Assembly: GCF_018448925.1 (NCBI RefSeq)
Contig: NZ_RCWE01000001.1
Location: forward strand, 502,997-566,996
From: Photorhabdus akhurstii
GTDB lineage: Bacteria; Pseudomonadota; Gammaproteobacteria; Enterobacterales; Enterobacteriaceae
Reading direction: 5' to 3'
DNA: 64,000 bases
The notes beneath the pieces are model-generated. The model did not search any database, was not told the DNA's origin, and saw only the letters and a list, made by a program, of their open reading frames with translations. This document shows positions 35,652-45,034 of the stretch, in pieces; position 1 is the stretch's first letter; every line of letters starts with the position of its first letter. A program made the translations under genes and the position numbers.

Positions 35652-35672
35652 GCCACCTTGCGGTGGCCTTTT
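35652..35672 (-). terminator. terminator of the glyW-cysT-leuZ tRNA operon
   Basis: Stem GCCACC/GGTGGC with T-rich flanks on both strands (AAAAAA before, TTTTC after), so it can act in either direction. It lies 39 bp past the tRNA-Leu 3' end. An exact 21-nt match is at 34989. Confidence 0.75.
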
Positions 35673-35710
35673 CTTTTTCCTAACTCACTGTTTTACAGCA
35701 AGCTTTTATT

Positions 35711-35797
35711 TGGTGCCCAGGGCGGGACTTGAACCCGCACAGCCTTACAGCCGAGGGATTTTAAATCCCTTGTGTCTACCGATTTCACCACCTGGGC
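35711..35797 (-). tRNA. leuZ: tRNA-Leu (anticodon UAA)
   Basis: 87 nt with encoded CCA. Acceptor GCCCAGG pairs with CCTGGGC, the T-arm contains GGTTCAAGTCC, and the anticodon loop reads ATTTAAAAT with UAA. The long variable arm is typical of leucine tRNA. Last gene of the tRNA run. Confidence 0.97.
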
Positions 35798-35803
35798 TGA
35801 ATC

Positions 35804-35877
35804 TGGAGGCGCGTCCCGGAGTCGAACCGAGGTTGACGGATTTGCAATCCGCTGCATGGCCACTCTGCCAACGCGCC
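35804..35877 (-). tRNA. cysT: tRNA-Cys (anticodon GCA)
   Basis: 74 nt with encoded CCA and discriminator U, as in enterobacterial tRNA-Cys. Acceptor GGCGCGT, anticodon loop ATTGCAAAT, T-arm GGTTCGACTCC. Confidence 0.97.
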
Positions 35878-35918
35878 TTTCTATCTTTAGTTACTTGCCA
35901 CAATCCTGACCAGTAACT

Positions 35919-35994
<76 letters not shown>

Positions 35995-36138
35995 ACCGCT
36001 TTGAACTGGCTGATTTACTTATTTGTTTTCGTAAATCTCATGTGCCGTTCGATGCGTTGCATTCTACTTACTTCACGTATCGAGTCAACACAATTATTGT
36101 TACGCTGTGTTTGTTCGATGGTTTTTACGTCATTTCGA

Positions 36139-36687
36139 TCAAGCTTCACGCAAATCAGACCAGGCCGCGTTTACATATTGAAACATTGACCAAAATGTCA
36201 TCACCGTGGCAACATAAAGTAATATGAATCCGCCCAATTCGAATTCAAAATTAGGGCGCCATAATAAAGCAACTAACGCTGCCATCTGCGCTGTCGTTTT
36301 TACCTTACCCATCCAAGAAACGGCAATACTACTGCGTTTGCCTAATTCGGCCATCCATTCTCTGAGAGAAGAGATGATAATTTCACGCGCTATCATGGTT
36401 GCTGCCGGGAGGGTTATCCACCACGTATGATAATGCTCGGAAACTAAGACTAATGCGGCAGCAACCATGATTTTGTCCGCGACAGGATCAAGAAATGCGC
36501 CAAAGCGGGTTGTCTGCTTCCAAAGGCGGGCGAGAAAGCCGTCAAACCAGTCTGTCGCCGCAGCGACAATAAAAATTGTGGCACAAACCATCGGCGCCCA
36601 TGTAAATGGCAAATAGAATGCCAGGACAAAAAATGGGATCAGGGCGATACGAAATAGAGTGAGCCATGTTGGTATATTTAATTGCAT
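36139..36687 (-). CDS. pgsA: CDP-diacylglycerol--glycerol-3-phosphate phosphatidyltransferase
   Basis: A 182-residue inner-membrane enzyme making phosphatidylglycerol phosphate, the committed step to phosphatidylglycerol and cardiolipin. The CDP-alcohol phosphotransferase motif D-x2-DG-x2-AR-x8-G-x3-D-x3-D is complete in '[13 protein letters not shown]' and '[11 protein letters not shown]'. About four membrane helices are visible. Length equals E. coli PgsA. It lies 57 bp downstream of uvrC in the conserved uvrY-uvrC-pgsA order. Confidence 0.97.
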   Translation of the reverse strand: MQLNIPTWLTLFRIALIPFFVLAFYLPFTWAPMVCATIFIVAAATDWFDGFLARLWKQTTRFGAFLDPVADKIMVAAALVLVSEHYHTWWITLPAATMIAREIIISSLREWMAELGKRSSIAVSWMGKVKTTAQMAALVALLWRPNFEFELGGFILLYVATVMTFWSMFQYVNAAWSDLREA

Positions 36688-36744
36688 AGTGCTTCTTAAC
36701 TATCTGGCTATAGTGGAATTTATAAGTATGGTGCATCAATGTAC

Positions 36745-38577
36745 TTAGTGTTTCAATGCATTATAAATTTTTTCTGCTAATGCATAAGAAATAGTCGGTA
36801 CTTTTGCGATCTCTTCGACACTTGCGTTGCGTAAAGGCTGCAAACCTCCCATATATTTCAGTAACATTTGTCGGCGTTTGGGGCCGACTCCTTCAATAGA
36901 TTCCAGTGTACTGGTGTTTCTAACTTTAGCTCTGCGCTGGCGGTGCCCGGTTATTGCATGATTATGTGATTCGTCACGAATATGCTGAATTACATGCAGA
37001 GTGGGAGAGTCCGGCGGTAATGCGATACCTTTATCCTCCGTCGTGAAAAATAGTGTTTCAAGCCCAGCTTTGCGATCACTGCCTTTGGCAACGCCTATCA
37101 ATTGAGGGCGCGTTTTATCCCATCCAACATCAAGAGATTGAAAGACATCTATTGCCTGAGCTAATTGCCCTTTACCTCCATCGATGAAAATAATGTCGGG
37201 AATTTTTGACTCATCTAATGCTTTTCCATATCGACGGCGTAATACTTGATTCATGGCAGCGTAATCATCACCGGGAGTAATACCACTGATATTATAGCGC
37301 CGATATTCGGAACGTAGTGGGCCATTGCTATCAAAAACGACACAGGATGCAACAGTTTGTTCCCCCATAGTGTGACTAATATCAAAACATTCCATTCTCT
37401 GAATTTTGGCTAACTTAACCAATTTGGCGAGAGAGTCTAATCTTTGATGAATGGTTGATTGTTGCGATAAGCGGGTAGTTAGGGCGGTGGTTGCATTTGT
37501 GCGAGCAAGTTTCAGATAACGGGCTTTGTCTCCACGAGGGCGGGTTTGAATATGAATTTTCCGCCCGGATATTTCAGATAAAGAATCAGACAAAATATCT
37601 TTTTCCGGCAGAGTAAAATCCAGCAAAATTTCTGAGGGCAAAGTCCGATTCTGGCTTCCCTGTAAATAAAATTGGCCAAGGAATGTTTGTACAATCTCAT
37701 CAAGCTTTGTCCCTGTCGGGACTTTAGGGTAATAACTCCGGCTGCCCAGTACTTTGCCTTGACGTATAAACAGTACGTGTAGACAAGCCATGCCCGCATC
37801 AAAGGCAACACTGATAACATCCAGGTCATCGTCTGTTCCTGAAACAAATTGTCTTTCAGTGACCTGACGAACGGCCTGGATTTGATCACGGTATCTTGCT
37901 GCATCTTCAAATTTCAGTTGCTGGCTGGCTTGTTCCATTCGATTAATTAATCTGGTTAAAACTTGCTGATCTTTGCCTGAAAGAAACAGACGAATATAAT
38001 CAACTTGTTGCTGATACTCTTCTTCACTTACCAGCCCGTTAACGCAAGGCCCAAGGCAGCGGCCAATTTGATATTGCAGGCATGGCCGCGAGCGATTGCG
38101 GTAGACACTATCCTCACATTGTCGGATAGGAAAAAGTTTTTGCAGTAAGATTAATGATTCTCGTACTGCATGAGTATTTGGAAACGGGCCGAAATATTCG
38201 CCTTTAGAATGTTTAGCTCCCCGATGCATTGCCAGCCGTGGGTGTTTATCCGCGCTGAGAAAAATGTAAGGGTAGGATTTGTCATCTCGCAGTAAAACGT
38301 TATATCGGGGCTGATAGAGCTTAATGTAATTATGCTCCAATAGCAGTGCTTCTGTTTCGGTATGCGTGACAGTAACATCTATTTGAACAATATTTTTAAC
38401 CAGAGATTCGGTTTTACGATTGGCGACCTGCGTACGAAAGTAACTGGCAAGCCGTTTTTTTAAATCTTTGGCTTTACCAACATAAATAACCGTACCTGAG
38501 GCGTCATACATACGATAAACACCAGGCTGACTGGTTACTGTTTGTAAAAATGTTTTTGAATCAAATTGTTCCGTCAC
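36745..38577 (-). CDS. uvrC: UvrABC excision nuclease subunit C
   Basis: A 610-residue nucleotide-excision-repair nuclease that cuts both sides of a lesion after UvrB loading. An N-terminal GIY-YIG domain (about 14-95: '[20 protein letters not shown]') makes the 3' cut. A Cys cluster near '[13 protein letters not shown]', a UVR motif (about 205-240), an RNase H-like domain making the 5' cut ('[11 protein letters not shown]', '[11 protein letters not shown]') and a C-terminal helix-hairpin-helix pair ('[19 protein letters not shown]') follow. Full length. It overlaps the end of uvrY by 17 bp, implying translational coupling. Confidence 0.97.
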   Translation of the reverse strand: MTEQFDSKTFLQTVTSQPGVYRMYDASGTVIYVGKAKDLKKRLASYFRTQVANRKTESLVKNIVQIDVTVTHTETEALLLEHNYIKLYQPRYNVLLRDDKSYPYIFLSADKHPRLAMHRGAKHSKGEYFGPFPNTHAVRESLILLQKLFPIRQCEDSVYRNRSRPCLQYQIGRCLGPCVNGLVSEEEYQQQVDYIRLFLSGKDQQVLTRLINRMEQASQQLKFEDAARYRDQIQAVRQVTERQFVSGTDDDLDVISVAFDAGMACLHVLFIRQGKVLGSRSYYPKVPTGTKLDEIVQTFLGQFYLQGSQNRTLPSEILLDFTLPEKDILSDSLSEISGRKIHIQTRPRGDKARYLKLARTNATTALTTRLSQQSTIHQRLDSLAKLVKLAKIQRMECFDISHTMGEQTVASCVVFDSNGPLRSEYRRYNISGITPGDDYAAMNQVLRRRYGKALDESKIPDIIFIDGGKGQLAQAIDVFQSLDVGWDKTRPQLIGVAKGSDRKAGLETLFFTTEDKGIALPPDSPTLHVIQHIRDESHNHAITGHRQRRAKVRNTSTLESIEGVGPKRRQMLLKYMGGLQPLRNASVEEIAKVPTISYALAEKIYNALKH

Positions 38578-39226
38578 TATTTAATAGACTCTCTGTGTCA
38601 AATAGCCCATAACGTATTGCCATATGTGTTAATTCTACATCGCCGCTGATATTGAGTTTACTAAACATTCGGTAGCGATAGCTATTGACGGTTTTTGGGC
38701 TAAGATTAAGTTGTTCGGAGATATCACTCACTTTTTGTCCTTTCGTGATCATCAGCATAATCTGTAATTCACGATCAGACAGACAACTTAATGGATTGTC
38801 TTTCTGTGGACTAATTTGGCTAAGGGCCATCTGTTGAGCAATATCGGGAGCGATATAACGCTGGCCGGCATTAACTGCGCGAATTGCATTAATCATGTCC
38901 TGAGGGGTAGAAGCTTTACTGAGATATCCTCTGGCGCCGGCCTGCATCACCTTCATTGGCAAAGGATTTTCAGTATAGATAGTCAACATGATGACTCGGA
39001 CATCGGGACAATAACGCAGGATTCTTTTTGTTGCCTCCAGGCCGCCCATGCCTGGCATGTTCATATCCATTAACACGATATCTACTTTATTAGCCCGGCA
39101 CCACTTTATCGCTTCTTCACCACAGTTAGCTTCTCCTGTTACTGTTATCCCTTTTACGTCATCAAGAATACGTTTTACACCAACCCTGATCAGCTCGTGA
39201 TCATCGACTAACAAAACATTTATCAA
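38561..39226 (-). CDS. uvrY: response regulator UvrY (BarA partner)
   Basis: 221 residues: receiver domain with phospho-acceptor Asp54 in '[11 protein letters not shown]', and a LuxR-type HTH ('[18 protein letters not shown]'). With BarA it drives csrB/csrC-type small RNAs and so relieves CsrA repression. The TTG at 39226 is chosen because it gives the canonical start '(M)[11 protein letters not shown]', puts the phospho-Asp at 54 as in E. coli, and has GGAGA 8 nt upstream. An in-frame ATG at 39256 would add ten unmatched residues. Confidence 0.95.
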   Translation of the reverse strand: MINVLLVDDHELIRVGVKRILDDVKGITVTGEANCGEEAIKWCRANKVDIVLMDMNMPGMGGLEATKRILRYCPDVRVIMLTIYTENPLPMKVMQAGARGYLSKASTPQDMINAIRAVNAGQRYIAPDIAQQMALSQISPQKDNPLSCLSDRELQIMLMITKGQKVSDISEQLNLSPKTVNSYRYRMFSKLNISGDVELTHMAIRYGLFDTESLLNSDGTI

Positions 39227-39660
39227 AAAAGTATCTCCAACTGGCTCTATGCTCATACATGAGCTTCATTGACATTGCTTGTGTATTGAATTTGTTTCAA
39301 AAGAGTTAACTTCAATTGTCTATTTTTTGACTTTTAGTAAAGATTATATAAAACAATAGAATAGATAAATTATCCTAAAAGTTCATCAGGAATGTGAATA
39401 TTATACTTATCTCTTCCAAAGACAAAAGAGAATTATTTTATACGATGACAAGTACTGTTTATTTGTAATGGGAATATTCTGCCTATTCTGATTATGATGA
39501 AATTAATAACTAAATAAATATTTATAAAATAAATGGTTTTAACAATAATTTAACGCTTTTTGGCGTAGATCTATTTGGAAAATGTATAAAAATAGGGGAT
39601 GAATTATGTGGTATAATTATTATTTTCATAACGTAATTAATACGTAAACGGGTAACGACT
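39227..39660. other. divergent intergenic region uvrY / yecF
   Basis: AT-rich, no coding evidence. It must hold the uvrY promoter (leftward) and the yecF promoter (rightward). No operator was recognised. Confidence 0.4.
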
Positions 39661-39885
39661 ATGAATAAAATCGTTTTAATTCCTTCATCCGATACTGAAA
39701 CTCTGGCAACAGAGGTGACATGTTTGAAAGTTCTGTTGGCTTCCATTCTTAAAACTATGGGGCAAGCTCATGCAGGGAAAGTTGTACTGAATTTGGAGCG
39801 TGTTATTGCAGAAATGGGAGATGAAAAACAGGCTAAGATATTTGAAAATACGGTTCATCAAATAAAAGCGTTATATCGGCAGTGA
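39661..39885 (+). CDS. yecF: YecF family protein (DUF2594)
   Basis: 74 residues, the same length as E. coli YecF, which is also next to uvrY. Shared features are 'LATEVTCLKVLLASIL', 'MGQAHAGKVVLNLER' and the C-terminal 'QIKALYRQ'. Probably a small helical cytoplasmic protein; no function is established. Confidence 0.9.
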   Translation: MNKIVLIPSSDTETLATEVTCLKVLLASILKTMGQAHAGKVVLNLERVIAEMGDEKQAKIFENTVHQIKALYRQ

Positions 39886-40460
39886 GGTAGGTTTCAGGGG
39901 TTAATGTTATTGCCCCTGTACATCCCACTTTTGCTACAGGTTGAAATGAACAGTATTTATTTTCATAATGTTTTTTTGTAAAATATATTATTATGCGCAT
40001 TAAATTAGTATAACTATATGAAACTAAAGATGTAATATAAACAAATTAAAAATAATATTAATTGTCCGGTTATAGAGAAAGGGGCGCTAAGGAGAATGAT
40101 TTGTGACAAATCTTTAAATTATAATTGTTATTTTATCGTTATATACAGAATGATATATTGAAAAAAGGTATCAATTAACTTTTTCTTTTGCAGATAAGTA
40201 ATGTAATCATCATTGATGACAAACAATAATAGATTCATTGTTATGATAATGATTAGTTTTTACTTTTATAAATGTTAATTCTATGTGAATGGTATGGGTG
40301 ATGTCTTTATATCGATATGAAATATAAGTGATTTTCTTGATTTTTATCATTGCATCTATATAGTTGAATAACTCATAGTAATTAACAGGATATAGAGTAT
40401 ACTAAATGTAGTAGTCTGGTTTGGTATGTAAATGTGGTATGTAAATATAGGAGCGTGCGT
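39886..40460. other. AT-rich intergenic region before uspF copy 1
   Basis: No gene seen. Near its end the sequence GGTATGTAAAT is tandemly repeated (about 40421-40448), directly before the ribosome site. The second uspF copy has a single such unit. Confidence 0.45.
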
Positions 40461-40889
40461 ATGTACAAAACTATTTTAGTACCGGTAGATATTTCAGAAG
40501 ATGAACTAACGAGTAAAGCGGTTAAGCATGCACTGTCTTTGGCGAAAAAAACAGGTGCGAGGCTCCATATTCTTCATGTACTGCCAATTTCATCAGCAAT
40601 TGTTAATGCATATTCGTTGGGATATGATGAAATTAAGGATAAAGCGACAATTAAAGCCGAAGATGATTTGAAAACGCTGCTTGATACCATCGATTTTCCT
40701 GATGACAGGTTATCCTATTCCATTGCATTTGGGTCGCCAAGAGATGAAATAACAGCAGCAGCGACAGAAATTAATGCTGATCTTATTGTTATTGGTTCTA
40801 GAAGGCCCAATATTACAACGCACTTGCTAGGATCTAATGCATCTGGTGTTGTTAAATATTCGACAACATCTGTTTTGGTTATCAGATAA
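40461..40889 (+). CDS. uspF: universal stress protein, UspF-like (copy 1)
   Basis: 142 residues of the UspFG class: a Rossmann-like fold that binds ATP through G-x2-G-x9-G(S/T), seen here in 'VIGSRRPNITTHLLGSNAS'. It starts 'MYKTILVPVDISEDELT'. The ATG at 40461 is preferred to an upstream in-frame start at 40434 because AGGAG lies 9 nt before it. Such proteins support survival under stress and adhesion; no partner is proven. A close duplicate is at 41511. Confidence 0.9.
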   Translation: MYKTILVPVDISEDELTSKAVKHALSLAKKTGARLHILHVLPISSAIVNAYSLGYDEIKDKATIKAEDDLKTLLDTIDFPDDRLSYSIAFGSPRDEITAAATEINADLIVIGSRRPNITTHLLGSNASGVVKYSTTSVLVIR

Positions 40890-40915
40890 GGTAATTGAAA
40901 CGTAATGGTAGAGAT

Positions 40916-40952
40916 TGGCTAGCCATCTTCGGATGGCTTGCTAGATATTTTC
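40916..40952 (+). terminator. UUCG-loop hairpin after uspF copy 1
   Basis: AGCCATC / GATGGCT stem closed by the very stable TTCG tetraloop, extended by CTAG pairing, and followed by ATATTTTCT. A plausible terminator separating uspF from the next gene. Confidence 0.6.
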
Positions 40953-41046
40953 TAGTTAAGGCTGTATTGCTCTATTTTTACTAAATTTGCTCTGACTTCA
41001 TTTTCATTGAGATTGCATAAAGTTTCGTAGAATTGTTGAGGATGCA

Positions 41047-41391
41047 ATGATTATGGAAAAATTTACCGATAAACTGATTCGTTTGGACCATTTCTTACTG
41101 CGGGTGGTACGTTTTTACCTTATTGCTGCAACGTTTTTCTTTATTGGGATAATTCCAGGTGTCCTGGGGTTCTACCTGATAGAAGGGCATACATTTTCTG
41201 AATCTCTGCTTAACGCTTTATCTATGCTGGGATCGCAGGGTTTAGATCCCGCTCCTGTTAGTTTATCCGGTAAATATTTTATTGCGATATATGGGGTATT
41301 TTTGGAAAGTGTGTTCTTTATTACCTTGGGGCTTGTTGTAACGCCTTTCATTCATCGAATATTGCATAAATGGCATCTTGACTCTGAGTGA
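41047..41391 (+). CDS. small membrane protein resembling a two-TM ion channel without selectivity filter
   Basis: 114 residues with two clear membrane helices ('FYLIAATFFFIGIIPGVLGF' and 'FIAIYGVFLESVFFITLGLV') around a hydrophobic re-entrant-looking loop ('LLNALSMLGSQGLDPAPVS'). The TM-loop-TM plan is that of small K+ channels, but the TVGYG filter is absent. It is placed exactly between two uspF genes, so a joint role in envelope stress or ion balance is possible (inference). GAGG precedes tandem ATGs at 41047 and 41053. Confidence 0.7.
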   Translation: MIMEKFTDKLIRLDHFLLRVVRFYLIAATFFFIGIIPGVLGFYLIEGHTFSESLLNALSMLGSQGLDPAPVSLSGKYFIAIYGVFLESVFFITLGLVVTPFIHRILHKWHLDSE

Positions 41392-41510
41392 TTGAAAATA
41401 GAGCTATACTGTAATTTGTTTGATTTAGTTAAACAACTCACAACAAATAATGGAATATTTTATATACTCATTAAAGTAGTTAGGTTTGGTATATAAATAT
41501 AGGAGTGCGT

Positions 41511-41948
41511 ATGTACAAAACGATTTTAGTACCGGTAGATATTTCAGAAGATGAATTGACCGATAAAGCGATTGCACATGCAGAGTATTTGGCGAAGTTA
41601 TCTGATGCTAATATACATCTTTTCCATGCCGTTCCTGATATATCAAGATTTTCAATTAGTTATAGTTACCAATATGACTTGCTCAACTCTTTTGCCAAGA
41701 AATCTATTGCAAGATCAGAAGAGGAATTGTCAAAAGTGGCTGAGAAAATAGACTTGCCAAAAGAGCGAGTCTCTTTCTCCGTAGCCTTTGGATCACCGAG
41801 GGATAAAGTATTATCGACAGCAGATGAGATTAAAGCAGATTTAATTGTTATTGGTTCCCGGCGACCTAATATTTCCACCCATTTATTGGGTTCAAACGCT
41901 TCAGGGATTGTCGGATATGCAAATATTTCAGTTTTGGTAGTCAGATAA
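41511..41948 (+). CDS. universal stress protein, UspF-like (copy 2)
   Basis: 145 residues. N- and C-terminal thirds are nearly identical to copy 1 ('MYKTILVPVDISEDELTDK', 'VIGSRRPNISTHLLGSNAS'), while the middle ('FHAVPDISRFSISYSYQYDL') diverges. The ATP-binding motif is intact. The leader also matches copy 1, minus one 11-bp repeat. The ATG at 41511 has AGGAG upstream; GTG at 41505 is less likely. Confidence 0.9.
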   Translation: MYKTILVPVDISEDELTDKAIAHAEYLAKLSDANIHLFHAVPDISRFSISYSYQYDLLNSFAKKSIARSEEELSKVAEKIDLPKERVSFSVAFGSPRDKVLSTADEIKADLIVIGSRRPNISTHLLGSNASGIVGYANISVLVVR

Positions 41949-42314
41949 ATGACTTGTTCAGCAGTGAAAAAACCAGTTTTCACATAGTACTCGTTGCTTA
42001 ATAGGTATTATGTTATTCAATACTGACGTGATAATCCGGTGCAGGTATTTTGCATCGGATTTTTCTATTGTTAAAACAGAATATTGAACTTATTTTGGCG
42101 ATAATTGATTTTAAGTTATCCATTTTTCACCGAAAACTTGATCTGTACAGGATAGATGTTGCTTTAAATCACGGTTTGAAGTGAATATCAGGCAAAGATA
42201 CCACAAAAATCAGTGGCTTATACGGTTATAGTAAAAATAAGCATGATTTTAATTTATTGGCTATAGTTAATTTCAGCAAGGTGACTCGTTTTGATAACTG
42301 GATGAGGACAAAAC

Positions 42315-43010
42315 ATGTTAAGAAAATTAGCAGCTGAATTGCTTGGAACTTTTGTTCTGGTTTTTGGGGGATGCGGTAGTGTTGTATTTTCTGCTGCATT
42401 TCCTGAATTAGGGATTGGTTTTGTCGGTGTATCTTTGGCATTTGGTTTAACAGTATTAACGATGATATATGCTGTTGGGCATATTTCTGGCGGGCATTTT
42501 AACCCCGCTGTAACAATTGGTCTTTGGGCTGGTGGTCGTTTCAAGGCAGTAGAAATTATTCCTTACATTATTTCTCAAGTTATCGGTGGTATTCTTGCCG
42601 CGGCAGTATTATATGTTATTGCCAGTGGGCAGGTAGGTTTTGATGCGACTACGAGTGGCTTTGCATCAAATGGTTTTGGCGAGCATTCACCGGGTGGATT
42701 CTCACTTCAATCAGCTATTGTAGCTGAAATTGTTTTAACGGCTATTTTCTTAATTGTCATAATTGGTGTGACAGATAGACGAGCACCTCCGGGTTTTGCA
42801 CCATTAGCAATCGGCTTGGCGCTGGTTTTAATTAATTTGATTAGCATTCCTATTACCAACACATCAGTCAATCCAGCACGAAGCACGGCTGTTGCTATAT
42901 TCCAGAATACCTGGGCTTTAGAGCAGTTATGGTTTTTCTGGGTGATGCCGATTATTGGTGGGATTGTTGGCGGGGGAATTTACAGATTATTTTTCGCTGA
43001 AAAACAATAA
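42315..43010 (+). CDS. aqpZ: aquaporin Z, water channel
   Basis: A 231-residue inner-membrane channel with six helices and both NPA boxes: '[16 protein letters not shown]' and '[15 protein letters not shown]'. The Arg after the second NPA and the small residues around it fit a water-selective filter rather than glycerol. Length equals E. coli AqpZ. GAGGAC lies ahead of the ATG. Monocistronic, with a terminator at 43038. Confidence 0.96.
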   Translation: MLRKLAAELLGTFVLVFGGCGSVVFSAAFPELGIGFVGVSLAFGLTVLTMIYAVGHISGGHFNPAVTIGLWAGGRFKAVEIIPYIISQVIGGILAAAVLYVIASGQVGFDATTSGFASNGFGEHSPGGFSLQSAIVAEIVLTAIFLIVIIGVTDRRAPPGFAPLAIGLALVLINLISIPITNTSVNPARSTAVAIFQNTWALEQLWFFWVMPIIGGIVGGGIYRLFFAEKQ

Positions 43011-43037
43011 TTTTTACTGGTGAGTTACCTTGCTTAA

Positions 43038-43063
43038 GGCCACGCTGTAGTGTGGTCTTTTTT
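43038..43063 (+). terminator. aqpZ rho-independent terminator
   Basis: Stem GGCCAC / GTGGTC with a short loop followed by TTTTTTG. Confidence 0.8.
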
Positions 43064-43284
43064 GTCATTGTTATTTTTTCGTCTGTTTTAATAAAGGTAG
43101 GAAACATTATCATGAAGATTTGCAGTTATAAATGGCAAAGATAAGGTAACAGATGACAAATGCAAATAAATCTGGATGTATTTTATTGCAATGTGTTGGA
43201 GTGTTGGATGATTTATTACTGCCAATTATATAAAAATAATTAACCCTATAAGTTATAAAATAAATTTCATTATTCTTTTCCTGA

Positions 43285-43298
43285 ACTAGACTATAATT
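43285..43298 (+). promoter_or_regulatory. conserved promoter-like motif upstream of tail-fibre gene B
   Basis: ACTAGACTATAATT, 82 bp before the ATG. It contains a perfect TATAAT -10 box and corresponds to motifs at 33314 and 63540. Confidence 0.55.
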
Positions 43299-43379
43299 AG
43301 CGTCAATTGATAGAGGCTATCTGTACGATTATTTAATATATTGATTACTGGATGATATTATTGAATGTAAGAGGAGTAT

Positions 43380-44150
43380 ATGAGCCAAAAAAATGATTTT
43401 AAAGCCTTTTCTATTAGTGATAATGCTAATGTAGTGAGTCAAGAAAAATATGAAGAAAGTCAGAATCTAAGAACGGGATTTCCACCTGAGAATGTTTCTA
43501 CTCATGTATTAAATAAGGTATTACGTCAATCCTCAACAATATCATCTGTTGTGGCTAATTTTATTGCGACACAATCTGGTGAGGATGTACTGGATGATGG
43601 TGATATAGCTAAGCTTACTGTGCGATTCAATAGCGCTTTAGATAAAGCTTTAGAGCAGAAAGTTTCAAATATTTCCAGCACCCCTGTTGGCTCTCCTATT
43701 CCTTGGCCGTTGCCTCATCCACCTTCCGGTTATTTCACTTGTAATGGTTCCGCTTTTAGTCGATCACAATATCCGAAGTTAGCAGAAGCTTATCCTGACG
43801 GCAGATTGCCCGATTTAAGAGGAGAGTTTATTCGTGGCTGGGATGATGGGCGTGGTGTTGATAATGGTCGTGGAATTTTAACTCATCAGAGGGATGCTAT
43901 TAGGAACATTATTGGTAGTGTAAGCGGACGAACTGTTGGAGTTTCATCACGTATGTTCAGTACCGCCGGTGGTGCTTTTTATACTTCGGGAACCGACCCC
44001 AATAGTCATTTTAATGTCGGTACTACATATGAATCTATGGCCCAGGACCGATTTAGTGAATTGGGAATCGATGCTTCTCGCGTTGTACCTACTGCGAATG
44101 AAAATCGTCCCCGTAATATCGCATTTAACTATATCGTAAAAGCAGAATAA
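43380..44150 (+). CDS. phage tail-collar fibre protein (gene B)
   Basis: 256 residues: the same N-terminal attachment segment as gene A ('MSQKNDFKAFSISDNANV'), a shorter stalk lacking the 'SLTQKGIVQL' fibre repeat, then the collar domain ('VGSPIPWPLPHPPSGYFT', 'GRLPDLRGEFIRGWDDGR') and the terminal 'RPRNIAFNYIVKAE'. It would form a receptor-binding short fibre on a phage or phage-tail-like particle. The chaperone gene follows 21 bp later. The stop codon lies inside a 19-bp tandem duplication (44132-44169). Confidence 0.85.
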   Translation: MSQKNDFKAFSISDNANVVSQEKYEESQNLRTGFPPENVSTHVLNKVLRQSSTISSVVANFIATQSGEDVLDDGDIAKLTVRFNSALDKALEQKVSNISSTPVGSPIPWPLPHPPSGYFTCNGSAFSRSQYPKLAEAYPDGRLPDLRGEFIRGWDDGRGVDNGRGILTHQRDAIRNIIGSVSGRTVGVSSRMFSTAGGAFYTSGTDPNSHFNVGTTYESMAQDRFSELGIDASRVVPTANENRPRNIAFNYIVKAE

Positions 44151-44169
44151 TATCGTAAAGGCAGAATAA
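44132..44169 (+). repeat. 19-bp perfect-length tandem duplication at the fibre/chaperone junction
   Basis: TATCGTAAAAGCAGAATAA is followed at once by TATCGTAAAGGCAGAATAA (one mismatch). The first copy carries the fibre stop codon; the second forms the spacer before the chaperone ATG. Confidence 0.9.
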
Positions 44170-44171
44170 TA

Positions 44172-44798
44172 ATGACACAAGAAAATATCTTAGATACTAA
44201 AACCGCTGTATTAGGTGAAGACGGATTAGCAATTCAAGCCGACTGGATAAAAGTTTATCATGTTAATCCCTATTCGAGAGAATTCTCTGGCTCTGATTTA
44301 GAATATGTTGCGGAAGGTGTAGGTGTGTCAGCGCACTCTTATTTAGACGCGCCAGACTTGCCCGATTCTGATGATATGGCTGTGCGTCGCAGTGAGGACG
44401 GAAGTTATTGGGAAATTGTTCCTGACCACCGTGGAAAAATAGCTTACAACACGCAAGCGGGTGCGCAAGAAGAAGTGGCTGCACTGGGTGAATTACCAGA
44501 AACATTAACATTCGAGCAACCGTCCACCGATTTTGATCAATGGGATGGTGAAAAATGGGTAACGGACTTTGAAGCTCAAAAAGTCAGTCAAATTGAGCAG
44601 GCAGAACAACAACGTGCTATTTTCCGTCGGCAAGCTGAAGATGCCATCACTGTATTGCAATATGCGGTTGAAACTGAAATGGCATCGGAAGCGGAAAAAG
44701 CGCTATTGTTAGATTGGAAAAAGTATTTGGTATTACTGCGTCGGGTTGATGCTTCATCGGCGCCAGATATTGATTGGCCTGAACAGCCGCAAGAATAA
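44172..44798 (+). CDS. tail-fibre assembly chaperone
   Basis: 208 residues of the caudoviral tail-fibre assembly type, which helps fold or attach the fibre encoded just upstream. Contains 'VLGEDGLAIQADWIKVYH', 'GVSAHSYLDAPDLPDSDD', 'LPETLTFEQPSTDFDQWDG' and a C-terminal helical part ending 'DIDWPEQPQE'. Closely similar to residues 286-494 of the fused protein of gene A. Confidence 0.85.
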   Translation: MTQENILDTKTAVLGEDGLAIQADWIKVYHVNPYSREFSGSDLEYVAEGVGVSAHSYLDAPDLPDSDDMAVRRSEDGSYWEIVPDHRGKIAYNTQAGAQEEVAALGELPETLTFEQPSTDFDQWDGEKWVTDFEAQKVSQIEQAEQQRAIFRRQAEDAITVLQYAVETEMASEAEKALLLDWKKYLVLLRRVDASSAPDIDWPEQPQE

Positions 44799-44831
44799 TA
44801 TCATTAAAGTTTTATAATCCTCAGATATTAA

Positions 44832-44860
44832 CAAAGCACTGGTTTTTTATCAGTGCTTTG
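44832..44860 (+). terminator. hairpin after the tail-fibre chaperone
   Basis: Perfect 10-bp stem CAAAGCACTG / CAGTGCTTTG with a T-rich loop; it lacks a clear T-run after the stem. Confidence 0.6.
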
Positions 44861-45034
44861 ATTAAAGAAATTCGTATAAAAGTCCATATAACTATGAACT
44901 CTGATTTGTAAAATTGATTTAATTATCGATTTTAAATTTATTTTCGCCAAAAGTGGAGGGAGGTCAATAAGGATATTTTAAGATGTTGAATATTTTTGAC
45001 TATAAATAAACATTATTTAATTTGGGGAAGGTAT

